Of a stretch of 37,612 bases of DNA, positions 24,293-32,134 are shown one piece after another; position 1 is the first letter of the stretch; each line of letters starts with the position of its first letter. Under the pieces are notes generated by a model, which made no database searches, had not been told where the DNA came from, and saw only the letters and a program-made list of their open reading frames with translations. The stretch is from NCBI GenBank assembly GCA_031279635.1, contig JAITIC010000028.1, forward strand, positions 1-37,612, read 5' to 3'. The DNA comes from Treponema sp. Its GTDB lineage: Bacteria > Spirochaetota > Spirochaetia > Treponematales > Breznakiellaceae. The position numbers and the translations under genes were made by a program.

Positions 24293-25791
24293 GCCTCAGC
24301 CCCCGCAATTGAACGGATAATATTTTTTTCTGTTATATCGGGACCAACGAGAGTTTTCATATTGGCGCCTTCCCTGATCACTTCTACCCGGTCGCAGTTC
24401 CGTATCAGTTCCTCAAATTCGGAAGATATAAACAGGATGCTGATACCGTCATCTGCCATACGGCGTATTAACGCCTCAATTTCCCGTTTGGCCCCGATGT
24501 CAATGCCCCGTGTCGGTTCGTCCATAATGACAAGATTAGGTTTAAGGCATAACCAGCGGGCAAGAATCGTCTTCTGCTGATTTCCCCCCGACAGGTTCAT
24601 GATGGTCTGCTCCCGGCTTGGCGTTTTAATCTTGAGTGCTTGTATATATTCGTCAACCAGCGCGTTTTGCCTTGATTTCGCGATAATGCCAAAACGGCTC
24701 GTGTTGTTCATATTGGCGATCAGTATATTATCCTTAACCGACAAATGGGGGATAATCCCCTCGGTTTTTCTATCCTCGGAACAGAACGCAAAGCCCCATT
24801 TTATGCCGTCCCTGGGGACGCGGAATTTAACGGGCTTCCCGTCAATAAGGATACTGCCCATGTCATACTTATCGACGCCGAACAATACCCGTGCAAATTC
24901 CGTCCTGCCCGAACCCAGGAGGCCGGCAATGCCGACTACTTCGCCTTTTCCAATGGCAATATTCAGGCCCTTCAATTTGAACCCGCATTTGATCCCCTCG
25001 GCGCGGACGAATTCTTTGGATACTTTACTTGAGCGGACTTTCCGGTCCGCGAGAATCGCGGCCGCGTCACGACCAACCATTTTTGCGATTAATTCCTCAT
25101 GGGTTATGGTGTTTGTTTTGTATTCCCCGATAAGCTGCCCGTCCCTGAGTATGGTTATTTTATCCGATATTTCAAAAACCTCATTAAGCCGGTGTGAAAT
25201 AAACAGGATGGAAACGCCTTCTTTTTTCAGTTTGCGTATTACGCCAAACAGTACGTTTACCTCGCCCTCATCAAGTGAGGAAGTAGGCTCGTCCATTACA
25301 ATTAATTTTGCGTCAATTGAGATAGCCCTGGCTATGGCGGCCATTTGTTGAATCGCTGTCCCAAAGCTGCCGGCGGCGCGGGTAACGTCAATTTCAAGCC
25401 CCAAACCTTTAAGCAGCTCCCGGCTTTTCTCCCTTGTGGTCTTCCAGTTGATAACGCCGTTTGTTTTTATTTCCCTGCCGATAAAGATATTCTCCGCCAC
25501 ACTAAGCTGGGGAATAAGGCTTATCTCCTGATAAATGGTACTTATCCCGGCGCGCTGAACTTCAAGGGCGCTTGCCGGAGAAAATTCGCGGCCGTCAAAA
25601 AAAATAGTTCCGCCGTCCTGTTTATAAATGCCGGTTAGAATTTTTATCAGCGTGGATTTACCGGCGCCATTCTCACCCATAAGCACATGGACTTCGCCCT
25701 TTCTGATACGAAAATCAACATTATCAAGGGCTTTTACGCCGGGGAAGTGTTTGCTTATGTTATGCATCGAAATAATACAATCGTCAGCCAT
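24289..25791 (-). CDS. Sugar ABC ATPase with two nucleotide-binding domains
   Basis: The 500-residue RbsA/YtfR-type ATPase has two halves. The first has Walker A GENGAGKST, a weak signature (FGTAIQQMAAIARA) and Walker B LIVMDEPTSSLDEGE. The second has a degenerate Walker A (GLLGSGRTEFARVLFG), a good signature LSGGNQQKTILARWL and Walker B LVIMDEPTRGIDIG. This asymmetry is normal for the family. ATG 25791 has AAGGTG five bases upstream; an earlier in-frame start at 25827 has no ribosome site. It is separated from the binding-protein gene by 159 bp. Confidence 0.92.
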   Translation of the reverse strand: MADDCIISMHNISKHFPGVKALDNVDFRIRKGEVHVLMGENGAGKSTLIKILTGIYKQDGGTIFFDGREFSPASALEVQRAGISTIYQEISLIPQLSVAENIFIGREIKTNGVINWKTTREKSRELLKGLGLEIDVTRAAGSFGTAIQQMAAIARAISIDAKLIVMDEPTSSLDEGEVNVLFGVIRKLKKEGVSILFISHRLNEVFEISDKITILRDGQLIGEYKTNTITHEELIAKMVGRDAAAILADRKVRSSKVSKEFVRAEGIKCGFKLKGLNIAIGKGEVVGIAGLLGSGRTEFARVLFGVDKYDMGSILIDGKPVKFRVPRDGIKWGFAFCSEDRKTEGIIPHLSVKDNILIANMNNTSRFGIIAKSRQNALVDEYIQALKIKTPSREQTIMNLSGGNQQKTILARWLCLKPNLVIMDEPTRGIDIGAKREIEALIRRMADDGISILFISSEFEELIRNCDRVEVIREGANMKTLVGPDITEKNIIRSIAGAEA

Positions 25792-25871
25792 TTGACACCT
25801 TAAATTTATGAAAGAGGGAAGCTTCAACGCCGCCCTCTTCTATAATGAGTTGTTGTTTTAGCAAGGTAAAT

Positions 25872-25892
25872 GCTGCTTTAATAACAAGCAGC
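25872..25892 (-). terminator. Hairpin between binding-protein and ATPase genes
   Basis: GCTGCTT and AAGCAGC are separated by 7 nt, with a weak T-rich tail on the minus strand. It may reduce read-through so that the binding protein is made in excess over the membrane parts, a usual pattern in such operons. Confidence 0.4.
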
Positions 25893-25952
25893 CCATTTAT
25901 CGGGGATTTTTGCGGCATCAAACGTAAAAATCCACAAGCGCAACAAGCTGCT
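25888..25952 (+). repeat. Dispersed repeat R3, first copy
   Basis: CAGCCCATTTATCGGGG followed by AAATCCACAAGCGCAAC corresponds to the reverse complement of 33041-33103. It ends just at the stop of the binding-protein gene. Confidence 0.65.
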
Positions 25953-26913
25953 AGAACGCATCGGGCATGTAGGCGTCAACATTCGATTTGTCGATGACCC
26001 TGCCGGGGTTCTGGATATAGGTTGGCAGTTTTTCGCCCCTCACTATTTTTTCGGCGGCGTCAAAAGCCGTGGGGCCGAAGAACGGACTGCATAGAATCGT
26101 GGCGTCCATTTCGTTCTGCTGGATTAAGAGGGCCGCGTCTTTGAATCCGCCGACCCCGACTACGGCAATATCCGCTCCAGGTTTGTATCCGGCGGCTTTA
26201 AGCGCCTGGATAGCGCCGATTGCGCACTCATCATCATGACCATAAACCGCGTTGATATTGGCACCCTGGGACTGAACAATATTTGTCATTACATTCTGGG
26301 CGATTGAGCGGGTAAATTCGCCGTTCTGGGTGGATATGATTTTGAAGTTGGGGTATTTGGCAAGCTCGTCTTCAAAGCCTTTCTGGCGGTCGATGGCAAC
26401 GGATGATCCGGGGGTACCGGTTACCTGGACGACATTCACCGGCTGGCCTGTTCCGAAGCGTTTAACCAGAACCTGGGCGCACTGCTGTCCTTCCCATACA
26501 AAGTTCGCGCTTATAAGAGAAGCGTAATCAACTCCTGGTTCACCCTTCGCGTCCCGGTCAATCAGGATGAGGGGAATATTGGCTTTTTTTGCCGCCGCAA
26601 GCGCGGGGACAAGCCCTTCATACTCCCTTGGGGCAAGCAGGATCACGTCCGGCTTTCTCGCGATAATGTCTTCCACATCCGAAACCTGCTTGGCGGTATC
26701 GCCCTGTGCGTCGGTGTAGATCAGCTCAATGCCGCGCTTCTGGGCTTCAGCGCGAATCGACGCCGTTTCCGCCACGCGCCAGGCGTTGTTCATCTCCATC
26801 TGGGAAAAAGCCACCACCATTTTCCCAGAACCCGAAGCACTTTTCTGTCCGCCTGCACCGGCCATGCAGACAAACAGCAGGCCAATTAGCAAACCCAAAA
26901 AAATCTTTTTCAT
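25951..26913 (-). CDS. Sugar ABC substrate-binding protein, YtfQ type
   Basis: The 320-residue protein has a signal segment (MKKIFLGLLIGLLFVCMAG) with a Cys near residue 16 that could be a lipid anchor. The periplasmic-binding fold of the YtfQ/RbsB family follows: NNAWRVAETASIRAEAQKRG, DVILLAPREYEGLVPAL, LILIDRDAKGEPGVDY and NAVYGHDDECAIGAIQAL. The NNAWRVAET and TDAQGDT segments resemble E. coli YtfQ, which binds galactofuranose; the real ligand is not known. AGGAG precedes ATG 26913. It is the first gene of the operon and divergent from an AraC regulator 156 bp away. Confidence 0.9.
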   Translation of the reverse strand: MKKIFLGLLIGLLFVCMAGAGGQKSASGSGKMVVAFSQMEMNNAWRVAETASIRAEAQKRGIELIYTDAQGDTAKQVSDVEDIIARKPDVILLAPREYEGLVPALAAAKKANIPLILIDRDAKGEPGVDYASLISANFVWEGQQCAQVLVKRFGTGQPVNVVQVTGTPGSSVAIDRQKGFEDELAKYPNFKIISTQNGEFTRSIAQNVMTNIVQSQGANINAVYGHDDECAIGAIQALKAAGYKPGADIAVVGVGGFKDAALLIQQNEMDATILCSPFFGPTAFDAAEKIVRGEKLPTYIQNPGRVIDKSNVDAYMPDAF

Positions 26914-27069
26914 TTTCTCCTCCTGCGGAAATAATCAGGGCTTATCCCCTGTTAGATTTTTATCATAGTACCGCTTTTCCGCTGTTGTACATGTATTATT
27001 TTCCAAAAACAGATGGACTATCTTCCGATTTTACTTGGTTTTGAATGAAAAAAGAGCGAAAATTAAGAT

Positions 27070-27960
27070 ATGGACAGCATACAAAAGGCGGATGGTTTTC
27101 AGAACGAGTATCTTTTTGTACTTCCCGCCGAGACGCAGGAAGCGCTTTTACAAAACGACCTGTTCAAGTTTTTGCTCGTTACCGACATCGGTTATTTTCC
27201 CACAGCCCGCTACCATTTCAGGCAGAGGCCGGAAGGGTGTCCCACCTCGATTCTCATGTATTGCAGCGCGGGGCGGGGATTCTATTCCATAAACGGGGAA
27301 GAGCGAAAAAGCCTTACGGCGGGACAGATCATCATGATTCCTCCTGATACGCCCCATGTGTACGGCGCCTCGGAAGACGATCCGTGGAGTTTGTATTGGA
27401 TACATTCCAAGGGCTTTTTCTTCGAGCAGTATTACCGGATACTCTCGTCCCGCTTCCCGGTTAACGCATCAGAGATGATGGGTGAAAAGATCAAGGATAT
27501 GTTCAGGCAGTGTTTTATACTTTTGAAGAGTCCGTGGCAGATCGAGGAATATTTCTACGTCTGCCAGCTTATCGGTACAGTTATGGCGATGATTTCCTGT
27601 ATCGGAAAAGGGGCGGACCCGCAGATTGCCCTGCACGGGACCCGCGGTATCGGCAAGGCCCTCGTTTTTATAAAGGAACATCTGAATGAAAATATCACGC
27701 TGAAAGATTTAAGCGATACAAGCTCCTTAAGCCCCTCCCAACTGCACAATCTCTTTCACCGCGCCACGGGTTTTGCGCCCATTGAATACTTCCTGCGGGC
27801 AAAGATGCTGGCCGCTTCCAAAGACCTGTACTTCTCGGAACTTCCGATCAAAGACATCGCCATTTCCTACGGCTTTGAGGACCCCTACTATTTTTCGCGC
27901 ATTTTCAAAAAGAACATGGGAATTTCCCCGCAACAGTACCGTTCCATGGTTAAAGGGTGA
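27070..27960 (+). CDS. AraC-family transcriptional regulator
   Basis: Residues about 40-110 form the AraC-type cupin sensor (GRGFYSINGEERKSLTAGQI then IMIPPDTPHVYGAS). Residues about 195-296 are the double helix-turn-helix: ITLKDLSDTSSLSPSQLHNL and IKDIAISYGFEDPYYFSRIF with the closing MGISPQQYRSMV. Being divergent from the YtfQ-type operon with a shared 156-bp region, it most likely senses the imported sugar and activates that operon. The start at ATG 27070 has only a weak ribosome site; ATG 27045 is out of frame. Confidence 0.9.
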   Translation: MDSIQKADGFQNEYLFVLPAETQEALLQNDLFKFLLVTDIGYFPTARYHFRQRPEGCPTSILMYCSAGRGFYSINGEERKSLTAGQIIMIPPDTPHVYGASEDDPWSLYWIHSKGFFFEQYYRILSSRFPVNASEMMGEKIKDMFRQCFILLKSPWQIEEYFYVCQLIGTVMAMISCIGKGADPQIALHGTRGIGKALVFIKEHLNENITLKDLSDTSSLSPSQLHNLFHRATGFAPIEYFLRAKMLAASKDLYFSELPIKDIAISYGFEDPYYFSRIFKKNMGISPQQYRSMVKG

Positions 27961-27993
27961 TGTGTATGAAGAGTTCTCTCAAACAATTTGTGG

Positions 27994-28024
27994 GCAGAGG
28001 CCGCCCGAATGGGCAGCCTCCTGC
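27994..28024. terminator. Hairpin between convergent araC-type and dehydrogenase genes
   Basis: GCAGAGGCCGCCC and GGGCAGCCTCCTGC form an imperfect stem around GAAT in the 75-bp gap between convergent stops. There is no long T-run on either side, so it is a candidate only. Confidence 0.4.
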
Positions 28025-28035
28025 TCGATTAGATC

Positions 28036-29076
28036 TTAAATCTCGATAACGATTTTCGTTACTTCTTTTTTGTTTTGAATGTTGGTCGTAAGGGCTTCCT
28101 GAAGCTGGTCCAGTTTGAAGCGGTGGGAAACCATGTCCCGTACTTTGATCGTGCCGGAACTGATAGCGGACAACGCCGCGGGATAATTGTGGCAATAGCG
28201 GAAACTGGTGACGATGCTTGCCTCTTTCATCAGGAGACCGTTTAAGTCCAGCGCCTGGGTCGGTTCGCCGAACATTCCGATAACCACCATTATGCCGTTA
28301 CGATTGAGCAGTTCAAGGCTCTGGGTAACGGCCTTTTGCGAACCGGTACATTCAAAAACCCGGTCAACTCCGCCGCCGGACAGTTCTTTGATTTGGGCAA
28401 CCACGTCTCCGTCATGATCGTTGAAGATTTGATTGATCCCCAGCGCCTTTGCCTTTTCCAGACGGACCTTGTTGTGATCGGTAAGGTAAACCTCGGTAAT
28501 CCCCTGGGCTTTCAGCACCTGGGCTACGCAGAGGCCGATGCAGCCGCCGCCCAAAACCGCCGCGCTTTGGCCGAATTTGATTCCGCTCTGCGACACCGAA
28601 TGAATGCCGACCGCCAGAGGCTCGGCAAGACAGGCGTCGGCCGTGTCCGTGCCGGGGGCAACCTTGAAAACCAGATTGGATGGCCATGCGAGGAATTCCT
28701 TGAACGCGCCTTTGCAGCCCGGTACAGACATAAAGACCATTTCGGGGCACATGTTGTAACGGCCGGATAAACAGGTGGGGCAGGTAAAACAGGCTTTCCC
28801 CGGCTCTACCGCCACCATGTCTCCGGGCTTTAAGCGGGTAACGTTTTTGCCCACAGCCTCCACAATGCCCGCCGGTTCGTGGCCCAGCACATGGGGAAAC
28901 TCCAGCACCCACGCGCCGATACGGCCGCTCTTGAAGAATTCCAAATCGGCGCCGCAGACACCGACATGCTTGACCCGCACCAGAACGTCATTGTCGCCGT
29001 ATTCGGGTACCGGCAGTTCACCCATCTCGATTTTTCCCGGCCCCATCAAAAGAGCCGCTTTCATCATCTTTGCCAT
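28036..29076 (-). CDS. Zinc-dependent polyol/alcohol dehydrogenase
   Basis: The 346-residue medium-chain dehydrogenase resembles sorbitol/L-iditol dehydrogenases. Catalytic zinc ligands are in HVGVCGADLEFF and FPHVLGHEPAGIV. The structural zinc Cys cluster is present (CFTCPTCLSGRYNMC), and the NAD(P) loop AAVLGGGCIGLCVAQ lies near residue 170. AAGGAGG sits six bases before ATG 29076. It is convergent with the AraC gene and may oxidise a product of the imported sugar, which is inference from position. Confidence 0.88.
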   Translation of the reverse strand: MAKMMKAALLMGPGKIEMGELPVPEYGDNDVLVRVKHVGVCGADLEFFKSGRIGAWVLEFPHVLGHEPAGIVEAVGKNVTRLKPGDMVAVEPGKACFTCPTCLSGRYNMCPEMVFMSVPGCKGAFKEFLAWPSNLVFKVAPGTDTADACLAEPLAVGIHSVSQSGIKFGQSAAVLGGGCIGLCVAQVLKAQGITEVYLTDHNKVRLEKAKALGINQIFNDHDGDVVAQIKELSGGGVDRVFECTGSQKAVTQSLELLNRNGIMVVIGMFGEPTQALDLNGLLMKEASIVTSFRYCHNYPAALSAISSGTIKVRDMVSHRFKLDQLQEALTTNIQNKKEVTKIVIEI

Positions 29077-29175
29077 AAAACCTCCTTGGCATAGACTTTA
29101 ATCAAAGCCTGCGGGACCGCGAGGGACAAATTCGCAAAATCCCGCACCGGATTAACACAGGCTGCTAGCAACTTG

Positions 29176-29250
29176 CTGCGCTTCGCGCATTATAATCCCC
29201 AAAAATCGCCTTCAGGCGATTTTTTACCCTGCAAACTCCCAAGCGGCTTC
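29176..29250 (+). repeat. Dispersed repeat R2, first copy
   Basis: The block CGCTTCGCGCATTATAATCC, the hairpin AAAAATCGCC-TTCA-GGCGATTTTT and ACCCTGCAAAC recur inverted at 33110-33180. It fills most of the gap 29077-29321. Confidence 0.8.
29201..29225 (-). terminator. Terminator after the VOC-like gene (within R2)
   Basis: The 10-bp stem AAAAATCGCC/GGCGATTTTT with a TTCA loop and T-runs on both strands is a bidirectional intrinsic terminator. It is placed to end transcription from the VOC-like gene. Confidence 0.65.
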
Positions 29251-29321
29251 GGCCGCCGGAGCCTCGAAATGCGTAAAATCGCGCGTTTCTTTATACGAAT
29301 TACGCAAAGTCCCACAGGCTC

Positions 29322-29651
29322 CTAGGAAGCCGTGTTTTGATCCAGTTCGATAATGGTATTGTCCTTGATAATAAAGGCGATTTTGAAATTCGGCGCGATT
29401 TCCGTGGGCTGAAAAATCACCTCGTCGGCATCTTTCAGGTATTTTTCCATATCATCAACCAGGTAGGCGACGTGGGGATTCATGTGGATAATCTCCGGAA
29501 TGGGGCTGTTTTCTTCGAATTTCAGATATTCGATTTTGTAGTCGTATTCATCGACACTCTTGTTCGACCAGCACTTCAAATTTTCCCAATAGATCATCCC
29601 TTCTTTTTTGGTAGTGATGGGAATTCCGACATGTTGATAGATAGCTGACAT
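29322..29651 (-). CDS. VOC-fold (glyoxalase-like) small protein
   Basis: The 109-residue protein has the two-module layout of VOC proteins: IYQHVGIPITTKKEGMIYW, then MNPHVAYLVDDMEKYLKDAD and a closing KIAFIIKDNTIIELDQ. Metal-ligand positions (His in HVGIP, His in PHVAY, Glu in IIELD) are visible. The reaction is unknown. AAGGAGA lies six bases before ATG 29651. A longer frame from GTG 29735 is possible but adds residues unlike the family. Confidence 0.7.
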   Translation of the reverse strand: MSAIYQHVGIPITTKKEGMIYWENLKCWSNKSVDEYDYKIEYLKFEENSPIPEIIHMNPHVAYLVDDMEKYLKDADEVIFQPTEIAPNFKIAFIIKDNTIIELDQNTAS

Positions 29652-29804
29652 AACTCTCTCCTTACTTTGCAGATTAAAAACATCAAAACAGGTGAGCCGT
29701 TTACAAAACATGAGCTCTGCAAACGCATCCGGCACGCCTTAAGGCTTAACCTCCTTCCCTCCAGGGTGTAATTCCGCCGGCCGACGCGGGCCGGATGGTA
29801 CATT

Positions 29805-29833
29805 ATGGTAAACCCGCTCCATTCAGTTGTCAA
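29805..29833 (-). promoter_or_regulatory. Promoter of the VOC-like gene with a ~146-nt leader
   Basis: On the minus strand TTGACA (29833-29828) and TACCAT (29810-29805) have a 17-nt spacer. The leader holds an unused strong ribosome-site sequence (GGAGGGAAGGAGG, about 29744-29757) far from the chosen start. The rest of 29652-30051 shows no gene. Confidence 0.5.
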
Positions 29834-30051
29834 GAAAAATGTAAAAAAAAAGAGAAATTTTTGACAAATGCTAAAATTTGCCGCAGGAACCGCGGAAGGC
29901 CCGGGGAATAGGGGTACCCCGCAGGGCTAAAAGTGAAATATTCGGCGTTTTCTGCGGCTTCTCTTCCCTATTTGTTCCATTTTACGTTACAATCAAGGCG
30001 GACACCCGAATATGAAACGACTATCTTGAAAAATGCAAATGACAGGGAAAT

Positions 30052-30453
30052 ATGTACATACATCCGAAACTGGTTGCCTTTACCGACAGTCTGGAGAAAC
30101 TCTTTCACGAAGTTGACGAGGCTTTGGAGGATCACTGGGAACAGAGTTTTTCGCTGCACCCCAACCGTCCCGGCAAGGGAGAAACCTGGAACCCCGAAAT
30201 GGACGGCCTCTTTGAAATAGCCCCCGACTTTACCACCGGCATCGGTTCGGAAAGGGGAAGGGGCTATATTATTTCCTTCCGCGTCGCCACTTTGGAGCGT
30301 GTCACTCCCGAACAATTCGAGTTCCTCATGGAAGAAGCCGCGGTACTTGTCAAAAAAAAATTGCCCCGGTATTTCCCCGGCAGGAATCTTGAGGTAGTCC
30401 GCGACGGCAAGCGCTTCAAAATAGTGGGGGATTTTTCTCTGGGCGAGGCTTAG
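30052..30453 (+). CDS. Conserved-looking small protein of unknown function
   Basis: The 133-residue protein is mixed alpha/beta: an N-terminal helix (LVAFTDSLEKLFHEVDEALE), a central beta part (GRGYIISFRVATLERVTPEQ) and a C-terminal strand pair (LEVVRDGKRFKIVGDF). It has no signal peptide or known motif. AGGGAA lies four bases before ATG 30052. A repeat copy follows directly after its stop. Confidence 0.75.
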   Translation: MYIHPKLVAFTDSLEKLFHEVDEALEDHWEQSFSLHPNRPGKGETWNPEMDGLFEIAPDFTTGIGSERGRGYIISFRVATLERVTPEQFEFLMEEAAVLVKKKLPRYFPGRNLEVVRDGKRFKIVGDFSLGEA

Positions 30454-30456
30454 AAA

Positions 30457-30519
30457 TTATTCGAAAGTCTGGTTTAATACCCTAAGGCAAGCTCGCTTGC
30501 CAAGCTTGCTCCGGCTCAG
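30457..30519 (-). repeat. Dispersed hairpin repeat, copy D
   Basis: ATTCGAAAGTCTGGTTTAAT, then the GGCAAGCTCGCTTGCC stem and TGCTCCGGCTCA. It begins 3 nt after the stop of the plus-strand gene and, on its other side, cuts off the AbiEii-like remnant. Confidence 0.85.
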
Positions 30520-30625
30520 CGCGGTACCGCCGGTTAGAAAAAACCGTGTCCCCGTAATTGTTAAGCGCGTTCAGTACCTCATTCTGGAGGCGATACAGGC
30601 TCTCTTCGTAGTACTGCGAGTCCAT
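30511..30625 (-). pseudogene. Remnant of an AbiEii/AbiGii-type nucleotidyltransferase toxin
   Basis: From ATG 30625 the reading is MDSQYYEESLYRLQNEVLNA followed by LNNYGDTVF. After one frame change it continues as FLTGGTALSR, the signature of AbiEii-type nucleotidyltransferases. Repeat D begins exactly there, and the remaining ~200 residues are gone. Without the frame change a 47-codon ORF (stop at 30482) runs into the repeat. The family forms toxin-antitoxin and phage-abortive systems. The fragment cannot be active. Confidence 0.6.
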
Positions 30626-30891
30626 AGTCAAAATGCCGCCTCCTGTTCTGCGGCCATATACGCTTTGCCGCTTCCGTCGTATACAGTTTTTTTACCTGTT
30701 CAACACCCCAAAAGGCGATAATGTAGTGCCGGAGATCCGTTCCAAAAAACGGACAAACAAAAAATCGATATCAAAGGATCCCGCCTTGTCTATCCTGCCT
30801 TCCGCACCGCCAGCATGTCTTTGGGGGAGGTGGTATGATCCCAATTGAGGGAAGAGAGCATCTTAATCTTTTCGTCATAACTCAGGGTCAT
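30579..30891 (-). pseudogene. Frameshifted partner gene of the AbiEii-like remnant
   Basis: Three pieces in different frames join into one plausible protein. They are MTLSYDEKIKMLSSLNWDHT up to a stop at 30790, KAGSFDIDFLFVRFLERIS, and YIIAFWGVEQVKKLYTTEAA to HFDYGLAVLRREPVSPPE. Its start overlaps the end of the TPR gene and its end overlaps the toxin remnant, the tight order expected of a two-gene module. Two frameshifts mean it is dead. The antitoxin role is inferred from position only. Confidence 0.5.
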
Positions 30892-32131
30892 CAACCGTAG
30901 TATAACCGTCAAAAAATTGCCTGGCAATGGGATCGTCCGGCTCAAATTCAAGCGCGGTTCTGAAAAAGGCCGCCGCCTCGTCGTTGTCACCGTTTTTCAT
31001 GGCGAGTACTCCCAGGTTTGAAATGATTTTGACATTTTCAGGATCTTCCCGCAGCGCGGTTTCCAATTCGCGCCGCGCGAGCGGATAATCGCCGGTTTCG
31101 ATAAGACAGATGGCCAGCTCGTTTCGGGTGTCGCTGTTGCCGCCGCCCAACTCGACGGCCTTGCCGAAAGCCGCGGCCCCGTCTTCCCAGCGGCCGAGCC
31201 TGCGCAAAGCCCAGCCCAGCATGAACCAGCCGTTCCACACCGAGGGACGGCGCTCCAGAAAATCGCGGATTTTTTCCATACCCCGCGTTTCCTGTCCCTG
31301 CCGGATTAACTCGTAAGCCTCGCGGAAACTTTCATCCTCAAGGCCGCTTTCCTCAATTTCCCTGACCAGCGATTCGGCCTGCTCTTTTTTGCCGTCCCCG
31401 TCTTCGCCGGCCCCACCGCCCTCTTCGGCGATTTCGATATAACGGCAAAAACATTCCCTGGCCCGGCGGAAGTCCTTTTGTCCCATGAAAAAAAAGCCCC
31501 CGTTAAAATGGGCCGCGGGGAAAGACGGCTCCAGGGCCAGGGCTTCTTCGTATGCCGCCTCCGCGGCCAGGTACACGGCTGCCGCTTCGCTTTTGCCCTG
31601 CCGCTCCAGCAGGGCCGCCTTTTCTTCCAGCGTCAGCGCCCGGTTGAGCAACAGCGCCGGCGAAGCGGGAAACAGCCCCCGCAGCGCGTCAAGAATCTCC
31701 AGCGCCATATCGAAATCACCGTTACGCGCTTTTAGAATGGCCGCCTCGGTAAATTCCTCCAGGATGCGGGGCCGGGAGGCCCGCACAAAGCGGCGGTAAT
31801 AGTCTATCCATTCCGGTTTTTCTTTACCGGCGGCAATGACCTGCAGCATCCCCGAAAGGATCATCTCCGGGGAAAGCGCTTCCGGATTGAGCGTTTCCGC
31901 TCCTTCGGGTAGTTCAACCGGTATGGGAATAGCGGGATGTATCGAAAGGCCGGCGGCATCACCGTATGATTCGTCTTCGCCGGATTCATGTGCATCATCG
32001 TGATCGTGTTCGTCATGCTCATGCCCGTCGTGGCCATGCGCGGTATGAGCGCGGGCCATTTCCCCAAGCCGCTCCCGCAGGCCTCCGGGAACGGGGAGAA
32101 AGATTATCCTGTTTTGATGATTTCCTGTCAC
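30875..32131 (-). CDS. TPR-repeat protein with a His-rich N-terminal segment
   Basis: The 418-residue protein has a His/Asp/Glu-rich stretch (HGHDGHEHDEHDHDD, about residue 32-50) that could bind metal ions or simply be disordered. Tetratricopeptide-type helices follow in two groups (about 135-260 and 300-410; e.g. WFMLGWALRRLGRWEDGAAA and KIISNLGVLAMKNGDNDEAA). There is no signal peptide. The start is GTG 32131 with GGAG seven bases upstream, three bases after the PilZ gene stop, so the two genes are coupled. The TPR part suggests a scaffold role; partners are unknown. Confidence 0.8.
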   Translation of the reverse strand: MTGNHQNRIIFLPVPGGLRERLGEMARAHTAHGHDGHEHDEHDHDDAHESGEDESYGDAAGLSIHPAIPIPVELPEGAETLNPEALSPEMILSGMLQVIAAGKEKPEWIDYYRRFVRASRPRILEEFTEAAILKARNGDFDMALEILDALRGLFPASPALLLNRALTLEEKAALLERQGKSEAAAVYLAAEAAYEEALALEPSFPAAHFNGGFFFMGQKDFRRARECFCRYIEIAEEGGGAGEDGDGKKEQAESLVREIEESGLEDESFREAYELIRQGQETRGMEKIRDFLERRPSVWNGWFMLGWALRRLGRWEDGAAAFGKAVELGGGNSDTRNELAICLIETGDYPLARRELETALREDPENVKIISNLGVLAMKNGDNDEAAAFFRTALEFEPDDPIARQFFDGYTTVDDPEL

Positions 32132-32134
32132 GGG

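Noticed and set aside
29652-29735. N-terminal extension of the VOC-like protein from GTG 29735
   Set aside because: The extra residues do not fit the VOC fold, and the best-placed ribosome site serves ATG 29651.
30522-30540. T-box-like GGTACCGCG on the minus strand
   Set aside because: It is the coding sequence for GGTAL of the AbiEii signature; no T-box stem or tRNA synthetase gene follows.
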